Assembly (NCBI GenBank): GCA_025330725.1
Contig: JAIWND010000001.1
Location: 1,680,501-1,744,500 of the forward strand
Source: Chlamydoabsidia padenii
Lineage: Eukaryota > Mucoromycota > Mucoromycetes > Mucorales > Cunninghamellaceae
Direction: 5' to 3'
DNA length: 64,000 bases
A program made the translations under genes and the position numbers. The notes below the pieces were generated by a model. The model had not been told where the DNA came from, did not search any database, and saw only the letters and a list, made by a program, of their open reading frames with translations. Each line of letters opens with the position of its first letter. The first letter of the stretch is position 1. Of this stretch, positions 1 to 11,220 are shown piece by piece.

Positions 1-339
1 GTTTGCACCTCTTGACTTGATTATAATATCACATCATATATTGACACAAATGTTACAAAAGTATAAAACAGTAATCCAAATTTATTTTTTCTATCTTTTA
101 TTAACACCACCAACATTAACATAGTATAAAAGTTATTCCAAATAGTTCTTTGCATACTCCAAATGCAGAGTCACCCAAGCAGAAGCATTTACCCCATGCG
201 CACAAGAAGAGTCCATGACAAATAATAATCGATTTTGCTTTATTCACCATAACCAAATTATCGACCACCATATAAAGTTAAAAAGAAGTCAACTTTATTT
301 TCTTTTCTACACTAGATTACTATATAGACGACACCACCA
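1..339. other. AT-rich flank, no gene seen
   Basis: This stretch precedes the 3' end of the SR-protein gene. It is AT-rich with no convincing open frame. Its right part is probably the 3' UTR and polyadenylation region of the minus-strand SR gene. Confidence 0.5.
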
Positions 340-1296
340 TTATGGGCTTCTGCTTCTGGATCGTCGAGAACTGAGGCGATCGTCTGGTGAATCTGCACCT
401 TGATATTCACGTCGTGAATCTGTTCGTCGAGGAGAGTGAGAGCGAGAGCGAGAGCGAGAAACCCGACGGTGGCGAGCTGGTGATCTAGTTTGGCGAGGAG
501 ATGGCGAGCGAGAATAGGACTTGGCACGGCGACCACGTTCATGACGAGAAGGAGAAGGGGTGCGAGATCTACGTTTACTTGATGTCATGTCACTACGATT
601 TCCACCTCTTCCACCACCACCAGTACGAGCACTACCATCAAATTGTATTAAAAGAGGGGGTGAGAGAGATGTGTGAATATAATTGTGATTAAATCAACTT
701 ACGGGCACTCTTGGGCTCGGTGGCCGGTTTCACCACATTCACTAGATATGAGAATAAAAAAAAAAAAAAGTTAGATTCCTATCTATCATATCAATGCAAT
801 AAAAACTTACAAACATCTGTTTTCACTGAATCTTTGGGCACGTTTACCACTACCCATTGGCAAAGAGCTACCAAAAAGTATCAGTCAATAATGTAATTAT
901 CATCCCTATGTATATATATATTTCCGACTTACCATTCACGAGCACTATATCATAAAGTCCAAGAGATAACCATCATTATTCAATTAGATGTAAGAGATTA
1001 AATGTTGTTTTATGATTACTTACAAGTGACCTATACGAAAAAGATAACCATTATAACCTGTTAGTATTGACGACAAACTTTTTATACAACAAAATATTAC
1101 CTGATTCTCCACAATTATAGCACATTGATTGAGGTGCGTCGTTTCCACCACGGTCGCGCATTCGATCACGGCCACCATCACGGTCATAGGAGGGTCGTTG
1201 TCGTCTTGCAAATTGTACTTGAATACGTTCACCTTCTAATCTAGTTCCATCAAGTCGACGAATAGCATCAGAAGCATCTAGGATCAATAGAGGAAG

Positions 1297-1340
<44 letters not shown>

Positions 1341-1845
1341 AGGGTAGGTCAGAATTCACCCATAGGGATCTACAAACCAAGCCCATTATTTACCACGAGG
1401 ATCCTAAAAAAAAAAAAAAAAAGAAGAAAAAGAGAGTATATGTTAGTCTATACCTATCCAGTTTTAGTTTTTTCCGTTGACTTTTAGTACCTCGAATTCC
1501 ACAAATGCAAAGGCGCCCTATAAAGTAAAACAAAGAGATGAAACAATGAGTCCTTTGTTAACAATGTCTTTCCCCCCTTCCCCATATCCAACTTACCATG
1601 ATGACCACGTCAGTAATACGACCATATCGACCCATTAAATCCTTCAAATCGCGTTCACGTACGTGACGATTGATATTACCTAACACCCGAAGATCAGAGC
1701 AGCAAGTAATAATACAAAGTGTTTAAAAAAGTAAAGTCAGTTTTTAATGATTGAGTAGTATCATTATTTTACAATACTTACCCACATAGAGTCTACCACT
1801 AGAGTCACGCCGTCTATCGTCATGATCTCTTCTTGAGTAAGACAT
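340..1845 (-). CDS. SR splicing factor: RRM, two CCHC zinc knuckles, RS tail
   Basis: Pre-mRNA splicing factor of the SRSF7/RSZ type, acting in the nucleus on exonic enhancers. My model has ten exons on the minus strand: 1782-1845, 1597-1679, 1491-1517, 1394-1403, 1101-1277, 1024-1030, 933-944, 811-867, 703-741 and 340-631 (768 nt, 255 aa). The RRM has RNP2 as LYVGNI near residue 18 and RNP1 as GAFAFVEF at 50-57, followed by the SR signature EDPRDASDAI. The first zinc knuckle is C114-C117-H122-C127 and the second is C145-C148-H153-C158. The C-terminal third is rich in RS/SR/SP dipeptides. Exons of 10, 7 and 12 nt are needed to restore the RRM and first knuckle. Function is firm from the domains. 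Exon edges rest on reading frame and domain continuity, not on transcripts. Confidence 0.9.
1297..1343. repeat. (GATA)n/(GA)n microsatellite in an SR-gene intron
   Basis: Repeated agat units run into a GA run. They lie inside the intron between the 10-nt micro-exon (1394-1403) and the exon starting at 1277. Confidence 0.9.
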
Positions 1846-1931
1846 TTGTTGTAATGATAAAAAAAAAAAAAAAGGAAAAGAAAGGGAGAAGCAAAAAGGA
1901 GAAATAACAAAATTTTATAGGGAGGGGGCTA

Positions 1932-1943
1932 CGGGGTTTGAAT
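1932..1943 (+). promoter_or_regulatory. CGGG-TTTGAA composite motif upstream of the SR gene
   Basis: CGGGGTTTGAAT lies about 90 bp upstream of the SR-gene ATG. It is one copy of the recurrent promoter-proximal motif described in the findings. Its function is inferred only from position. Confidence 0.45.
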
Positions 1944-2115
1944 AATCCATATTTAGGACCAGACTATAATCGGGGTTTACAAATTACCCAGCCTGTCCTG
2001 CACATACATACCTAAAAACATTAAAGCGTCCATCCATACACATCATTTATATAAAACATCATTTAAAAAAAGAGACAACTTTTTATTATTAATTCGATAT
2101 CTAAACAAAGAGAGT

Positions 2116-2925
2116 TTAAGCACGAGCCAAACGAGAGTTGCGAGCCAATTGACGAGAGTTGAGACGTTGGACCTTCTTGTCAGTAGCCTTGGGGACAACA
2201 GCATCCTTTTCGGTCAAGATGACTTCGATGTGAGAAGGAGTGGTCATGTAAGGGTTGATACGACCATGAGCACGGTAAGTACGACGACGGTGCTTGGGAG
2301 CTTGGTTGACGATCACGCTAGAGATGTAAAGTTGATCCAATTCCAAACCCTTGGCCTATAGTAAGAAGAGTCTATCAGTATATGATCTCCTCCTCCCCAT
2401 CCTTTTATATATATATATATATCAATTACTTACTTCAGCGTTGGATTCAGCGTTCTTCAACAAGTCAGTGATGAACTTGACAGACTTGACGGGCCAACGA
2501 GCTTGAGTGGTACCGAATTCCTTGGCTTGAGCAGTACGACCCACACCACCGTTGAAGCGACGGAAAGGAATAGCTTGCTTGTGTTCGGTAACGTTGGACA
2601 AGTAAGTGTAAGCCTTGGTCAACTTTAATCCTTGGATAGCAGCGGCGACTTCGTGAGTGTTCTTGAACTATTGAAGCCAAAAAAAAAAAAAAGAGAGAGA
2701 ATCAGTATCAAGGATCAATAGTCATTTTTATAGATATTAAACATACGTGAACACGGAGGTAAGCACCACGAGACTTGGCGGCTATTGTTTAAAAAGGTCG
2801 AATAATAAAAAAAAAAGAGCACAGTGTTAGTTCAACTAGATGAATTCGAACCTTTTTTTTTTATATTTAATTGACAATGACTTACCCTTGGCGGCGTTAG
2901 CAGGAGCAGCGGCGTATCTGACCAT
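2116..2925 (-). CDS. RPL17: 60S ribosomal protein L17 (uL22)
   Basis: Large-subunit ribosomal protein of the universal uL22 family, which lines the peptide exit tunnel. Four coding exons on the minus strand: 2886-2925, 2747-2781, 2434-2667 and 2116-2355 (549 nt, 182 aa, usual eukaryotic length). Recognisable segments are the start [13 protein letters not shown], then [17 protein letters not shown], the [12 protein letters not shown] loop and the basic [18 protein letters not shown] block. A 5' UTR intron is likely between about 2939 and 3102, ending in tttag just before ACATTATACTATG; it contains a GGAT repeat. Codon use is strongly biased (AAG, GTC, AAC), as expected for a highly expressed gene. 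Confidence 0.96.
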
Positions 2926-3021
2926 AGTATAATGTCTAAAAGAGAATAAAAGGAATGTGTTAGTGTTCTGAATCAATGAATGAATTCCCCTCCTTTTGCC
3001 GTCAGCTGGTTGCATTAATAT

Positions 3022-3054
3022 ATCCATCCATCCATCCATTCATCCATCCGTTTC
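3022..3054. repeat. (CCAT)n tetranucleotide repeat in the likely uL22 5' UTR intron
   Basis: CCAT units with one CATT interruption. On the coding strand of uL22 this reads as GGAT units. A similar GGAT tract lies in intron 1 of eL14 (about 45458-45490). Confidence 0.8.
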
Positions 3055-3102
3055 CCTTTTGACAGTGATTTATCGATGATTTGGTTTTATTTTCGATCTA
3101 CC

Positions 3103-3735
3103 TGTTGGATGATGTGATATGATTTACAGTGTTAACCCCTCCTTACCTTAAAAAATAATACGACGTCGAAAGAGAAGGAGCCTGCTTGAATTTTCTAGGT
3201 GTGAACAAAATTCCATTTTTGAAATCCCGCTACTTGACAGTAATATTCAATTCCAGCCCTTCCAATGAAAAGCGGGTAAATGAACTTGTCTTGTTAAAAC
3301 ATTGTGTATAACCGCAGGGTAGCCTATTGGGATAACAGCCAAATATGTACTGGAAAAAAGAAAGGAATGTCAGCTGTCAATATTTGTAATACTGATCAAT
3401 GAATATTAGACTTGGATCTTTTTATATCATGGTCATGCATGAAATCCCCATTAGTGCCTGATCTTTATTGGTCGACTGGTGGTTCTTTCTATTTTCGAAT
3501 CCCGCCTTTTTTTTTTCTTTCTTTGCTGCGGGATAGCTTTCTTTCCCCTTCTTTCCCCTTCTCTTTTCCCCAACATCATCAAGTAATGTTTCTTTGAAAG
3601 AAACACATTGCACTTTTGTATATTTATTTTAAAGCACTTGCACTTATCCCCTTTTAACTATCTATTATATTATACCACACGCACATACATCGTACATACA
3701 TTATTTTAACTCTTTTACATATTCCCTTCATCAGC
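3103..3735. promoter_or_regulatory. Divergent promoter region between uL22 and the 3736 ORF
   Basis: No gene is seen. Two composite motifs face each other here: TTTTTGAAATCCCGC at 3216-3230, on the uL22 side, and TTTTCGAATCCCGCC at 3492-3506, about 230 bp before the plus-strand ORF at 3736. The stretch before 3736 is pyrimidine-rich and then AT-rich. Confidence 0.5.
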
Positions 3736-4233
3736 ATGCCTTCTCATACGCAATCAACAACGTCGAAAACTCTTCACAAGAATGCAAAACCTTTAGTACC
3801 AACAAGATCTAGTTATGACGATGATCCTTTTGCCAATATGGAAACCTGGGTCGACTATCAAGAAAAAATCCAACTTCTCAAGACAACCATTGCACCACTA
3901 AAAAGACCGAAACAACATGTATCAACGAAACAGAATCGACAACAACAGCCAGATAATCGTTATTCATTGTCAAGTAACTTTAGTGTGATATCTTCTGGCA
4001 GTAGTAGTTGTAGTGATGATTGTATTACTCCACCTCGATCGATATCTCCCACATCTTCTTATGAAGAAGAACCTCAAGGTGTAACAACAGCAGACAAGGT
4101 CAGATTCATATCCTTCTTACGACAACATACAGGCTGGAATACTAAAAATGTCATTGATTTGGATTATGTGGAATCAGGTGGATCTCTCTTTTGGTATACA
4201 CCTATGTTTCCTTCTTCTTCTCATGATGGATGA
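3736..4233 (+). CDS. Uncharacterised 165-aa protein
   Basis: Single-exon ORF on the plus strand, first ATG after a pyrimidine/AT-rich leader. No family is recognised. The N-terminal half is polar (Ser/Thr/Lys/Gln) and there is a serine-rich stretch around residues 75-110. The C-terminal 45 residues look folded and conserved in character (TADKVRFISFLRQHTGW, then VIDLDYVESGGSLFWY). No signal peptide or membrane segment is evident. A promoter-proximal motif lies about 230 bp upstream. It is probably a real fungal-specific gene because start, codon use and C-terminal composition are gene-like, but no role can be assigned. Confidence 0.6.
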   Translation: MPSHTQSTTSKTLHKNAKPLVPTRSSYDDDPFANMETWVDYQEKIQLLKTTIAPLKRPKQHVSTKQNRQQQPDNRYSLSSNFSVISSGSSSCSDDCITPPRSISPTSSYEEEPQGVTTADKVRFISFLRQHTGWNTKNVIDLDYVESGGSLFWYTPMFPSSSHDG

Positions 4234-4980
4234 TGGTCTTTTGAATGAATACATATAGTATAACTTTGATTCTTCTTCTTTTTTTTTTTTTTTTCCCTCC
4301 CCCATCCCCCTACTATAGTTTTAGTTTTATCTTCTATATATCTTTAATTAATAAAACGAAAAATGAAAACTATATAACGTGGATGTTGGTGTTGTGTTGT
4401 ATAAAAGGTACCAAAGTATTGGTTCAAGGAACAAACAAATCTGCTGTGTGTAACTATACGCCTATAATAAGAAGACTTGATTCTATTTGTTTTAGAATAC
4501 AAGTGCATCATCTACAATCACAAGCATTCCTTATACAAATGATAAAGGGGTAGATCCTACTTGGTCTAAAAAAAGAAACATGTTCAGACTCAAACTCCGA
4601 CAATGAATCAAATCACTCATTCAAACTCGACTCACATGATACCCCTCAAAAGAAAGGGACTCAGCTTCTTTGAGAGAGAGAGAGAGAGAGTGAGAATACA
4701 GTAATAGTATATTGTGTTCTTGATGACAAATGAATTGGTCGAGTTTAGCCAGGAAGGTTTTGAACTGCAAAAAGATATGCAATTCCCGCTCTCTTCCTAT
4801 TGGTCCCAAGAATATCATCCATTTAAACCGATTACTTTTGTTCCATTTCTTTTTGCCCTCTTTCTTTCCTGTTTCCCCCCCCCCTCTCTCTCTCTCTCTT
4901 TTTTATTTTTGGTCAACTATTCTTCTATACCATTATTACACTATAAAAGGAGGAAACATAGGAAATATTGTTTTTTAACC
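4234..4980. other. Intergenic region and velvet 5' leader
   Basis: No independent gene is supported. It holds the 3' flank of the preceding ORF (AATAAA-like sequence near 4350), GA-rich and CT-rich simple sequence near 4672 and 4878-4905, and the probable 5' UTR of the velvet gene. An upstream in-frame ATG at 4714 precedes the CT tract and is less likely as start than 4981. Confidence 0.5.
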
Positions 4981-6222
4981 ATGTTACCTTATTACCAAGG
5001 TGGATACCTTCCAAACGACGATCAACAGCCACTCAAGCAATCCAATAAAGAACATTATCATCAACTTGACGCATCATCACTGGAACCAATTGATCAACAA
5101 CAACAACAGCAGCAGCAACAACAAACAAATTACACACCCTATACCTTGATGCACAGCCAACCTTATCCTGATTTCGCTTATGACGGGCCTATGATTGATG
5201 AACATACTTTGACACCTTTACCTGATACTGGATATATTCGACAACAAGAAGATGTCTTTAATGAGCTTTTATCATTGGCCAATCATCGACAACATATCCC
5301 ATCCTCATCCTCATCATCATCATTATCATCACCATCACAACATGATTATTCTCATCCATTTACTTTACCAACAACGACAGGATCACCTTTATCACAAGTC
5401 AGCTGGGATCATCCACAACAAGACCGACAATATGAATTGAAGGTGGTGCAACAACCGTACCGTGCCAGAATGTGTGGATTTGGTGATAAAGATCGACGTC
5501 CTATCTCTCCTCCTCCGATCGTACAAATGCTGACAAGAACAAAGGATGGCCAAATTATTAAACCAGAGTAAATAAACTTATGGCAACAAAAGAAAACAAT
5601 GGGAAATCACTCACTCGTTTTTACTTTTTGGTATAGATCGATCGATGTCTCTTTTTTCCTTGTTGCATGCGATAGTTGGCATGAAGATGGTACTACCGAA
5701 GCAAATCTAATTTATCACTCAATCTCTTCACCTCAACTACAACCACAATTACAACAACAACAAACGTCAACCGAAGAAGAAAAGACATTCCAAATGCGGA
5801 ACTTGGTGGGGTCCTCGGTGGCATCAGCTACTAAACTATATGATTTGGATGGTAATCTCGGTATATTCTATATCTTCCAGGACGTCAGTTTCCGTACTGA
5901 AGGGAAATTCAAATTGGCATTCTCTTTGATTAATGTGGGGTCGTAAGTACAAGGGGAACATGAAAAAAAAAAAAAAAAAAAAAAAAAAACTTTATACTAC
6001 CCAGCAATCGATCCAGTGAAACGGATTTTAAACCGCCGATCTAATACTAACTTTATGTCAAACTCTATTCTACTTAGTTCCTGTGGAAACACGGTCAATA
6101 CAACACCATCAAGTCAAGTCCTCTCTCGAGTTTACACCGATATGTTTACTGTGTATACTGCAAAGAAATTCCCGGGTGTCGTTAGTAAGTAGAAACCATA
6201 GCAGGGATGGAAATTTAGGATT

Positions 6223-6259
<37 letters not shown>

Positions 6260-6357
6260 TGTCCTTAGAATCAACTGCATTATCTCAATGTTTTGCTAAA
6301 CAAGGAGTCAAAATTCCTATACGCAAAGAAACTCAAGCTAAACGACGAAAATCTTGA
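4981..6357 (+). CDS. Velvet-domain transcriptional regulator
   Basis: DNA-binding regulator of the fungal velvet family, which controls development, sporulation and metabolism. Four exons: 4981-5567, 5676-5942, 6078-6184 and 6269-6357 (1050 nt, 349 aa). Residues 1-150 are low-complexity, with a polyglutamine run near residue 40 and a serine run near residue 105. The velvet domain starts near residue 155. It has the diagnostic VVQQPYRARMCGFGDKDRRP and SPPPIVQ, then MRNLVGSSVASATKLYDLDG, GIFYIFQDVSFRTEGKFKL and finally VYTDMFTVYTAKKFPGV. The short basic tail (AKRRKS) may be a nuclear signal. Start 4981 was chosen over 4714 because the upstream part is CT-rich leader. AATAAA is at 6650. Which velvet subfamily it belongs to is not decided. 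Confidence 0.93.
5963..5989. repeat. Poly(A) tract in velvet intron 2
   Basis: About 27 consecutive A residues lie between donor gtaagt (5943) and the acceptor at 6077. Confidence 0.9.
6226..6258. repeat. Poly(T) tract in velvet intron 3
   Basis: About 33 consecutive T residues end roughly 10 bp before the acceptor AG at 6268. It sits where a polypyrimidine tract belongs but is far longer than usual. Confidence 0.9.
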
Positions 6358-7130
6358 AAACATGTCATTATATAACCATCATGCTGTTGATCTGGTGACC
6401 CTCCGGTTTAACAAAACTGGCTTTATTATAATCTTCCTTATGTATAGTATCTACCATTGTTTTACATTTATCACTTACTAGTATAATTATCTTTTACTGT
6501 TATCATTATCATCTTCCATGTACACACCCTTATTTTTATGCATGATTGCTTCTTTTTAGGCGTTAGGTAAATTCAAAACCCGATATGATTACCTTCATTT
6601 TTTGACATTTGTGTATAACCCCCCTCCCATTGTATGTATATCACTTTTTAATAAAATGCCACTTATCCATGATGGTGTCTTTACATAATTATGTTGTATG
6701 TCCGATGAATGAAATGATTGATTTCCATTCAAAGTAACCTACCAGCACTACATGTGACCTGGTGTTTTGGATGTTTTGGGACATCTTTAATACGCATGAT
6801 ATAATTTTATGCATAATATCGCAGATATTTTTTTGACTCGTGAAATCAATGTACTGTACTCTTTGTTGAAAACACAAAAGTGACCCCAGCCATTTGCTGA
6901 CAGTAATACACTAAAGATATGTATATTATACACATTTACAGGGAGAATGGATTTATGCCTCCTTTTCAATCCGTTTGATGTCTCTTTTGGCATCTCATGT
7001 TATATCAAGTTAGAGAATATTTTAAAACTCAGACTTTTCACAAACTATTTTCATTTCAAGGAGATTCTAATTTCCTCTTTCTCTTTCTTCCTCTCTCTCT
7101 CTCGCTCTCTCTCTCTCTAATCTATTACCA
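6358..7130. other. Intergenic, no gene seen
   Basis: AT-rich. It contains the velvet polyadenylation signal (6650-6655), a weak TTCAAAACCCG copy of the composite motif near 6571, and a CT-rich leader (about 7080-7125) directly before the next ATG. ORFs here are short and unsupported. Confidence 0.5.
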
Positions 7131-7232
7131 ATGTCAACAAAACCTTCCTCAAAGTTTTGGAAAAAGTTTGGTTTAGGAAAGAAAACTTCTTCCACTCAAG
7201 GTAAACTACTTGCTATGAAATAATAACGCACC

Positions 7233-7306
<74 letters not shown>

Positions 7307-9263
7307 TTATACACTCTGACTAATTATTGTACCCTATAGAAAACAATCGGCCACTATCTATTCACTCTCAAGCGACACCTTCCTTCAATAAAGATGACAG
7401 TCAATCTATTAAAAACAAACGGTTTAGGTAAGTAAACATGTATGGTTAACTTATGACCTGTCCAGACTGCTAATCTCCTTCTACCGTGTTGTATTGCATA
7501 TTCTAGTGGTGTCTTCCCTAATCGTAAACAAAGTACTCACTCTATAAATCGACTACACCAATTGGGAACAGTAACAACAACAACTACTCAAGATACAAAT
7601 TGCACTCCACCCCCGTTACCTTCTGGGAGTACAACTGATATGGATCTAAAGCAAGCCCCTAACACAACTCCTCCTTCTTCTCAAACTACCTTGGGTAAAG
7701 AATCCTATCAAGCCAATCACGTGCAATCAAGTACCCCACCCTCAGATACCGATCTTGGTAAACAACATGATGGTAAGTATAAACATAAATAAATAAAAAA
7801 GAAATGGTTATTAATCAAAAAGAGGGGGGGGGCTTTCATTATTGTAGATATCGAACTTGCCTTTGATGTTATCACACACGACGAAGCAGATGAATTCAAG
7901 CAATCAACCAAACAAGTCGACCTACTGGAAATTAAATCATGCAACAATACAGAAACCTCACCAACACCTTTACTGATCAGTAATACATGTCAAACCATCA
8001 CACCAATGAAGAAGGTACCATCATCTCAAGTGATTAAAAGTCGTCTGCGACAACCTTCCGGTAGCACTTCAATCACTTCTTCTTCATCATCATCATCCTT
8101 ACTACAAAAAGATACAACTCGACAACCTCATTTAACATTGGATCAGAAAAAGGATCAACAAATTCAGCAGTTACAAGAAGCATTACAAACCGAACAATCG
8201 ATCAATCGTGCTCTTCAAGGACAAAAAGAAGGTAAGGGATATATATAGACTGGATAAAGATATACTTAGACTGGGCTTTTTAACTCTCTTTTAGCAATCA
8301 CTCGGGATTTGGATTACTTTAGTCTGACTGTAGACGAATTATTGGAAGAAAAGGAAACCTTGGTGCAAAAGTATGAAGAAGAAAAGGTAGGGAAAAAAAA
8401 AAAAAAGAAAGATACTGTCTGACTTGCTAATCAAATTTCCTCTAGTTGAAATCTCAAACCAAAGAAGAAGATCTAAATGTTCTCTTGGATAAATTGAAAA
8501 CAAGTACGGACAATGCTCGGGACCGTAGCATGGAGGTGGATCATTGGAAAACACAAGTCGAGGTAAATCGGGTGGGGTGAACATCTTAATTGTAAACTGA
8601 TCATATTGACTTTATATATTAGGTTATCAAGGAAGAAGCACTATTGGAACAAAAGGATTTGAAGGCAGCCATGAAACGTAAAGATCAAGAAATAGCTCGA
8701 CTAAAGGTAAGGACATACTTGATCATTCAATCACTCATTTTATTATTAGAACAATCTCGCCAACAGTAAAGAAGAAATCAAATCTCTGTCGACTCGACTG
8801 GATCAACTTGTGCAAGAATCGAATCAACCGCATGAACCTCGGTCACCATCTCATTATCATCAATTGATTGAAACACCTAGCGCTTCACCACGATTGGATG
8901 CTCAACGATACCATGACAATAGTCATCCTACTACTTTCCCACTGGATGGAACAACACAATCTCATGGACAACTTCAAAAACGCTCTCATCCATCTACCAC
9001 GCCTCCTCCACTCAGTGCTCTTGATAACGAATTACACATGTTGACAAAGGAAAAGGAAAAGGTAACAAACTGTAGGAACATGCATAATGTCTTTTACTAA
9101 CATACAAACTATTGTATTCATCAAGTTACAATCTGATTATGGCAAAATACCTTTATCTGGTGGTGGACACTCAGCAAGACGCCGACAAGAGAAACTAGAA
9201 GAAATGTTGGATGAAGTTGATAGTCAACTCAGCAAAGTCAAGCAAAAGATTCGACGATCATAA
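7131..9263 (+). CDS. Coiled-coil protein of unknown function
   Basis: Nine exons: 7131-7200, 7340-7427, 7507-7772, 7848-8231, 8295-8386, 8446-8562, 8623-8706, 8750-9061 and 9126-9263 (1551 nt, 516 aa). The N-terminus is basic (FWKKFGLGKKTSS), followed by about 200 Ser/Thr/Pro-rich, probably disordered residues. From about residue 250 to 380 the sequence is rich in Glu, Lys, Gln and Leu with heptad-like spacing, indicating a coiled coil. The last 45 residues (SDYGKIPLSGG, then RRRQEKLEEMLDEVDSQL) look conserved and helical. No catalytic domain is seen. A cytoskeletal, septal or trafficking scaffold is possible, but this is a guess from composition only. Intron 1 holds a T run of about 70. Confidence 0.8.
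7235..7304. repeat. Poly(T) run of about 70 in intron 1 of the coiled-coil gene
   Basis: An uninterrupted T tract, the longest homopolymer in the window. It lies inside the intron between 7201 and 7339. Confidence 0.95.
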
Positions 9264-9475
9264 ACAGCCATTGCCACTGATATCATATTATACCCCCCCC
9301 TTCCCCTTCACATCAACATTAGTTAGTACTGACACATACCTATTAATATATACTATCTGTCATTCCTTTTTTTATAACGTTATTACTCAACCACTTTTTA
9401 ATAAACCAAATTTGATGTCACACAGATCGCCCTTGATCCAAATAAGTGTCTACACAACAAAATTATATATATACC

Positions 9476-9520
<45 letters not shown>

Positions 9521-9647
9521 GACAAGGTAATTAAAAAATGAGGTGGATAAAATGCTTTTATTTAATTCGATCTACTACTAGAAGGACAAAAAAAAAAGGA
9601 GAGAATGAGAGTTTACCATCATTATGTTTTTTCTTCTTATTTTTCAA
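9264..9647. other. Convergent 3' ends with a (CA)n microsatellite
   Basis: Lies between the plus-strand coiled-coil gene and the minus-strand uL13 gene. It holds a dinucleotide CA run (about 9479-9519) and AT-rich 3' UTR sequence. No gene is seen. Confidence 0.7.
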
Positions 9648-10472
9648 TTAATAACCAATAGCAGCAAGAGAAGCATTGATATCCTTGACAGCATCGGCCT
9701 TGGATTCGATAGCCTTCTTTTGGATAGCCAACAAAGCTTGCTTGCGTTGGTAGTAAGCAGCAGACTTGGCCTTGCGCTTGTCTTCGAGCTTGGCCACGAC
9801 ATCTTGGTATTTCCATCCGACTTCGTGAGAGATACGACCAATGGTGGTGTACTTGCGTCCAGGCTTGAGCTTCAAGGCACGGAGAGCATCAGGGACGACA
9901 ACACGCTTGACACGGTCATAAGGAGGAGGGACACCTTCAAATAACTTGACACGGTCCAAGGCAGCGGCACCACGAGCAGTCTTGTGAGGAACCATACCAC
10001 GGATAGCCTTGTATAAGATACGAGAAGGAGCACGGAAATGGAAGGCACCACGGTTGGGGTTGACGAGACAACGCTTGTTAAGGTAAGCATGGTACTTCAC
10101 TATATATCACAATGTTAGTAAAGCCCCCCCCTTTTTTTTTTGACATGACTTACACTTGTTACGGAAGAATTCACCAGACACGTTGAGGGCTTCACAACGG
10201 ACAACAACGACCTTTTGACCGTTAAGAGCTTGCTTGGCGATGATAGCAGCAAGACGACCGAGAAGATGACCTTTACCGTCAATGACAACAACCTAAAAAA
10301 GAAGAAGAGATAATGAGTGACACAGTGTTTCGACAGGTTGGTGGTAGGCGTAATTGTTGACGTAAAAAAATTTGAGGTTGTTCAATTTTTCCTTCTTTTC
10401 TCCATTCAAAGAGATGAATAAAGAAGAGGAGGAAAAAAGTATTATCACACATACCTTTTCAAAAGTGGACAT
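9648..10472 (-). CDS. 60S ribosomal protein L13a/L16 (uL13)
   Basis: Large-subunit ribosomal protein uL13. Three exons on the minus strand: 10455-10472, 10154-10292 and 9648-10099 (609 nt, 202 aa). Exon 1 encodes only MSTFEK. Family segments are [16 protein letters not shown], then the [22 protein letters not shown] and [14 protein letters not shown] blocks, followed by [15 protein letters not shown]. The length equals that of yeast and animal homologues. Codon bias is strong, as for uL22 and eL14. The intron after codon 6 is typical of fungal ribosomal protein genes. Confidence 0.96.
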
Positions 10473-11220
10473 GGTGATGGAATTACAAAGGGGATGAGAA
10501 AGAGGAAGAAAGAAAAAAGAAAAAAAAAACAAGCTTCATTTTTTTTTTTTCATCTTCAATTCGCAAGCCACTCACTACTCTCCCAAAAAATTTTACTCTC
10601 TCTTTTTTAAACACCGATAGTGGGACCTGAAAATGACATTTCATCCTGATCTACCCAAACGTGATTGACCTTTTTCATCAAGGTCATGTGATATTTATTG
10701 ACGTTTGTGGTTTCATCCAATATTCTTTTTGACAATGTAATACTAACCCACTACATACCTGAATCAACCGAGATCGTATCTGTCGAATGTGCGGTAAGAT
10801 GTCTAGTATAAAGCGCAAAAGAAGTGAAAGTCAAACGGCGGGATCTAGGCAAACATAATTAAAACACCGCTTTGGTCATTCCGCATGAATGCGACAACAA
10901 TTAACCAACACATAGCAATCATACTATCGTTAATGACATATTGGAGGTGCTGATCTATGTTCAAATGAATGAGACTGTTTAATGATCTGGCCCTTTTTGT
11001 GCATTGATCGGTGTTTTAATCCCAATAGCAAGTATCTCCCAAAAATGAAACATTGGTTTCTGTTACAAAAAAACATCCAGCTAATACATTATATATTGCA
11101 AACCTATAGTTAATGGCAATGGAGACTGTTTTTATTTATTGTGATTACTATTGTACACTATTTACTATATAAAAAGACTAGTGTGTAATATAACTACTGT
11201 AGGGATGGATACTATATATT
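10473..11220. other. Intergenic, no gene seen
   Basis: Upstream region of uL13 and downstream of snurportin. A partial composite motif (GGCGGGATC near 10837) is present without the TTTGAA half. Otherwise the DNA is AT-rich without an open frame of note. Confidence 0.5.

Noticed and set aside
2836..2852. tRNA-like B-box (GGTTCGAATTC on the minus strand)
   Set aside because: No matching A-box or cloverleaf arms; it lies inside a uL22 intron. No tRNA was found anywhere in the window by eye.
4714..4980. Upstream in-frame ATG for the velvet gene
   Set aside because: The extra segment spans C and CT homopolymer sequence and reads as Phe/Leu/Ser low complexity; 4981 gives a normal N-terminus.
9624..9944. 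Plus-strand ORF of 106 aa
   Set aside because: It is antisense to the uL13 coding exon, whose identity is certain. Similar antisense shadows over uL22, POM152, glycogenin and chitin synthase were dropped.
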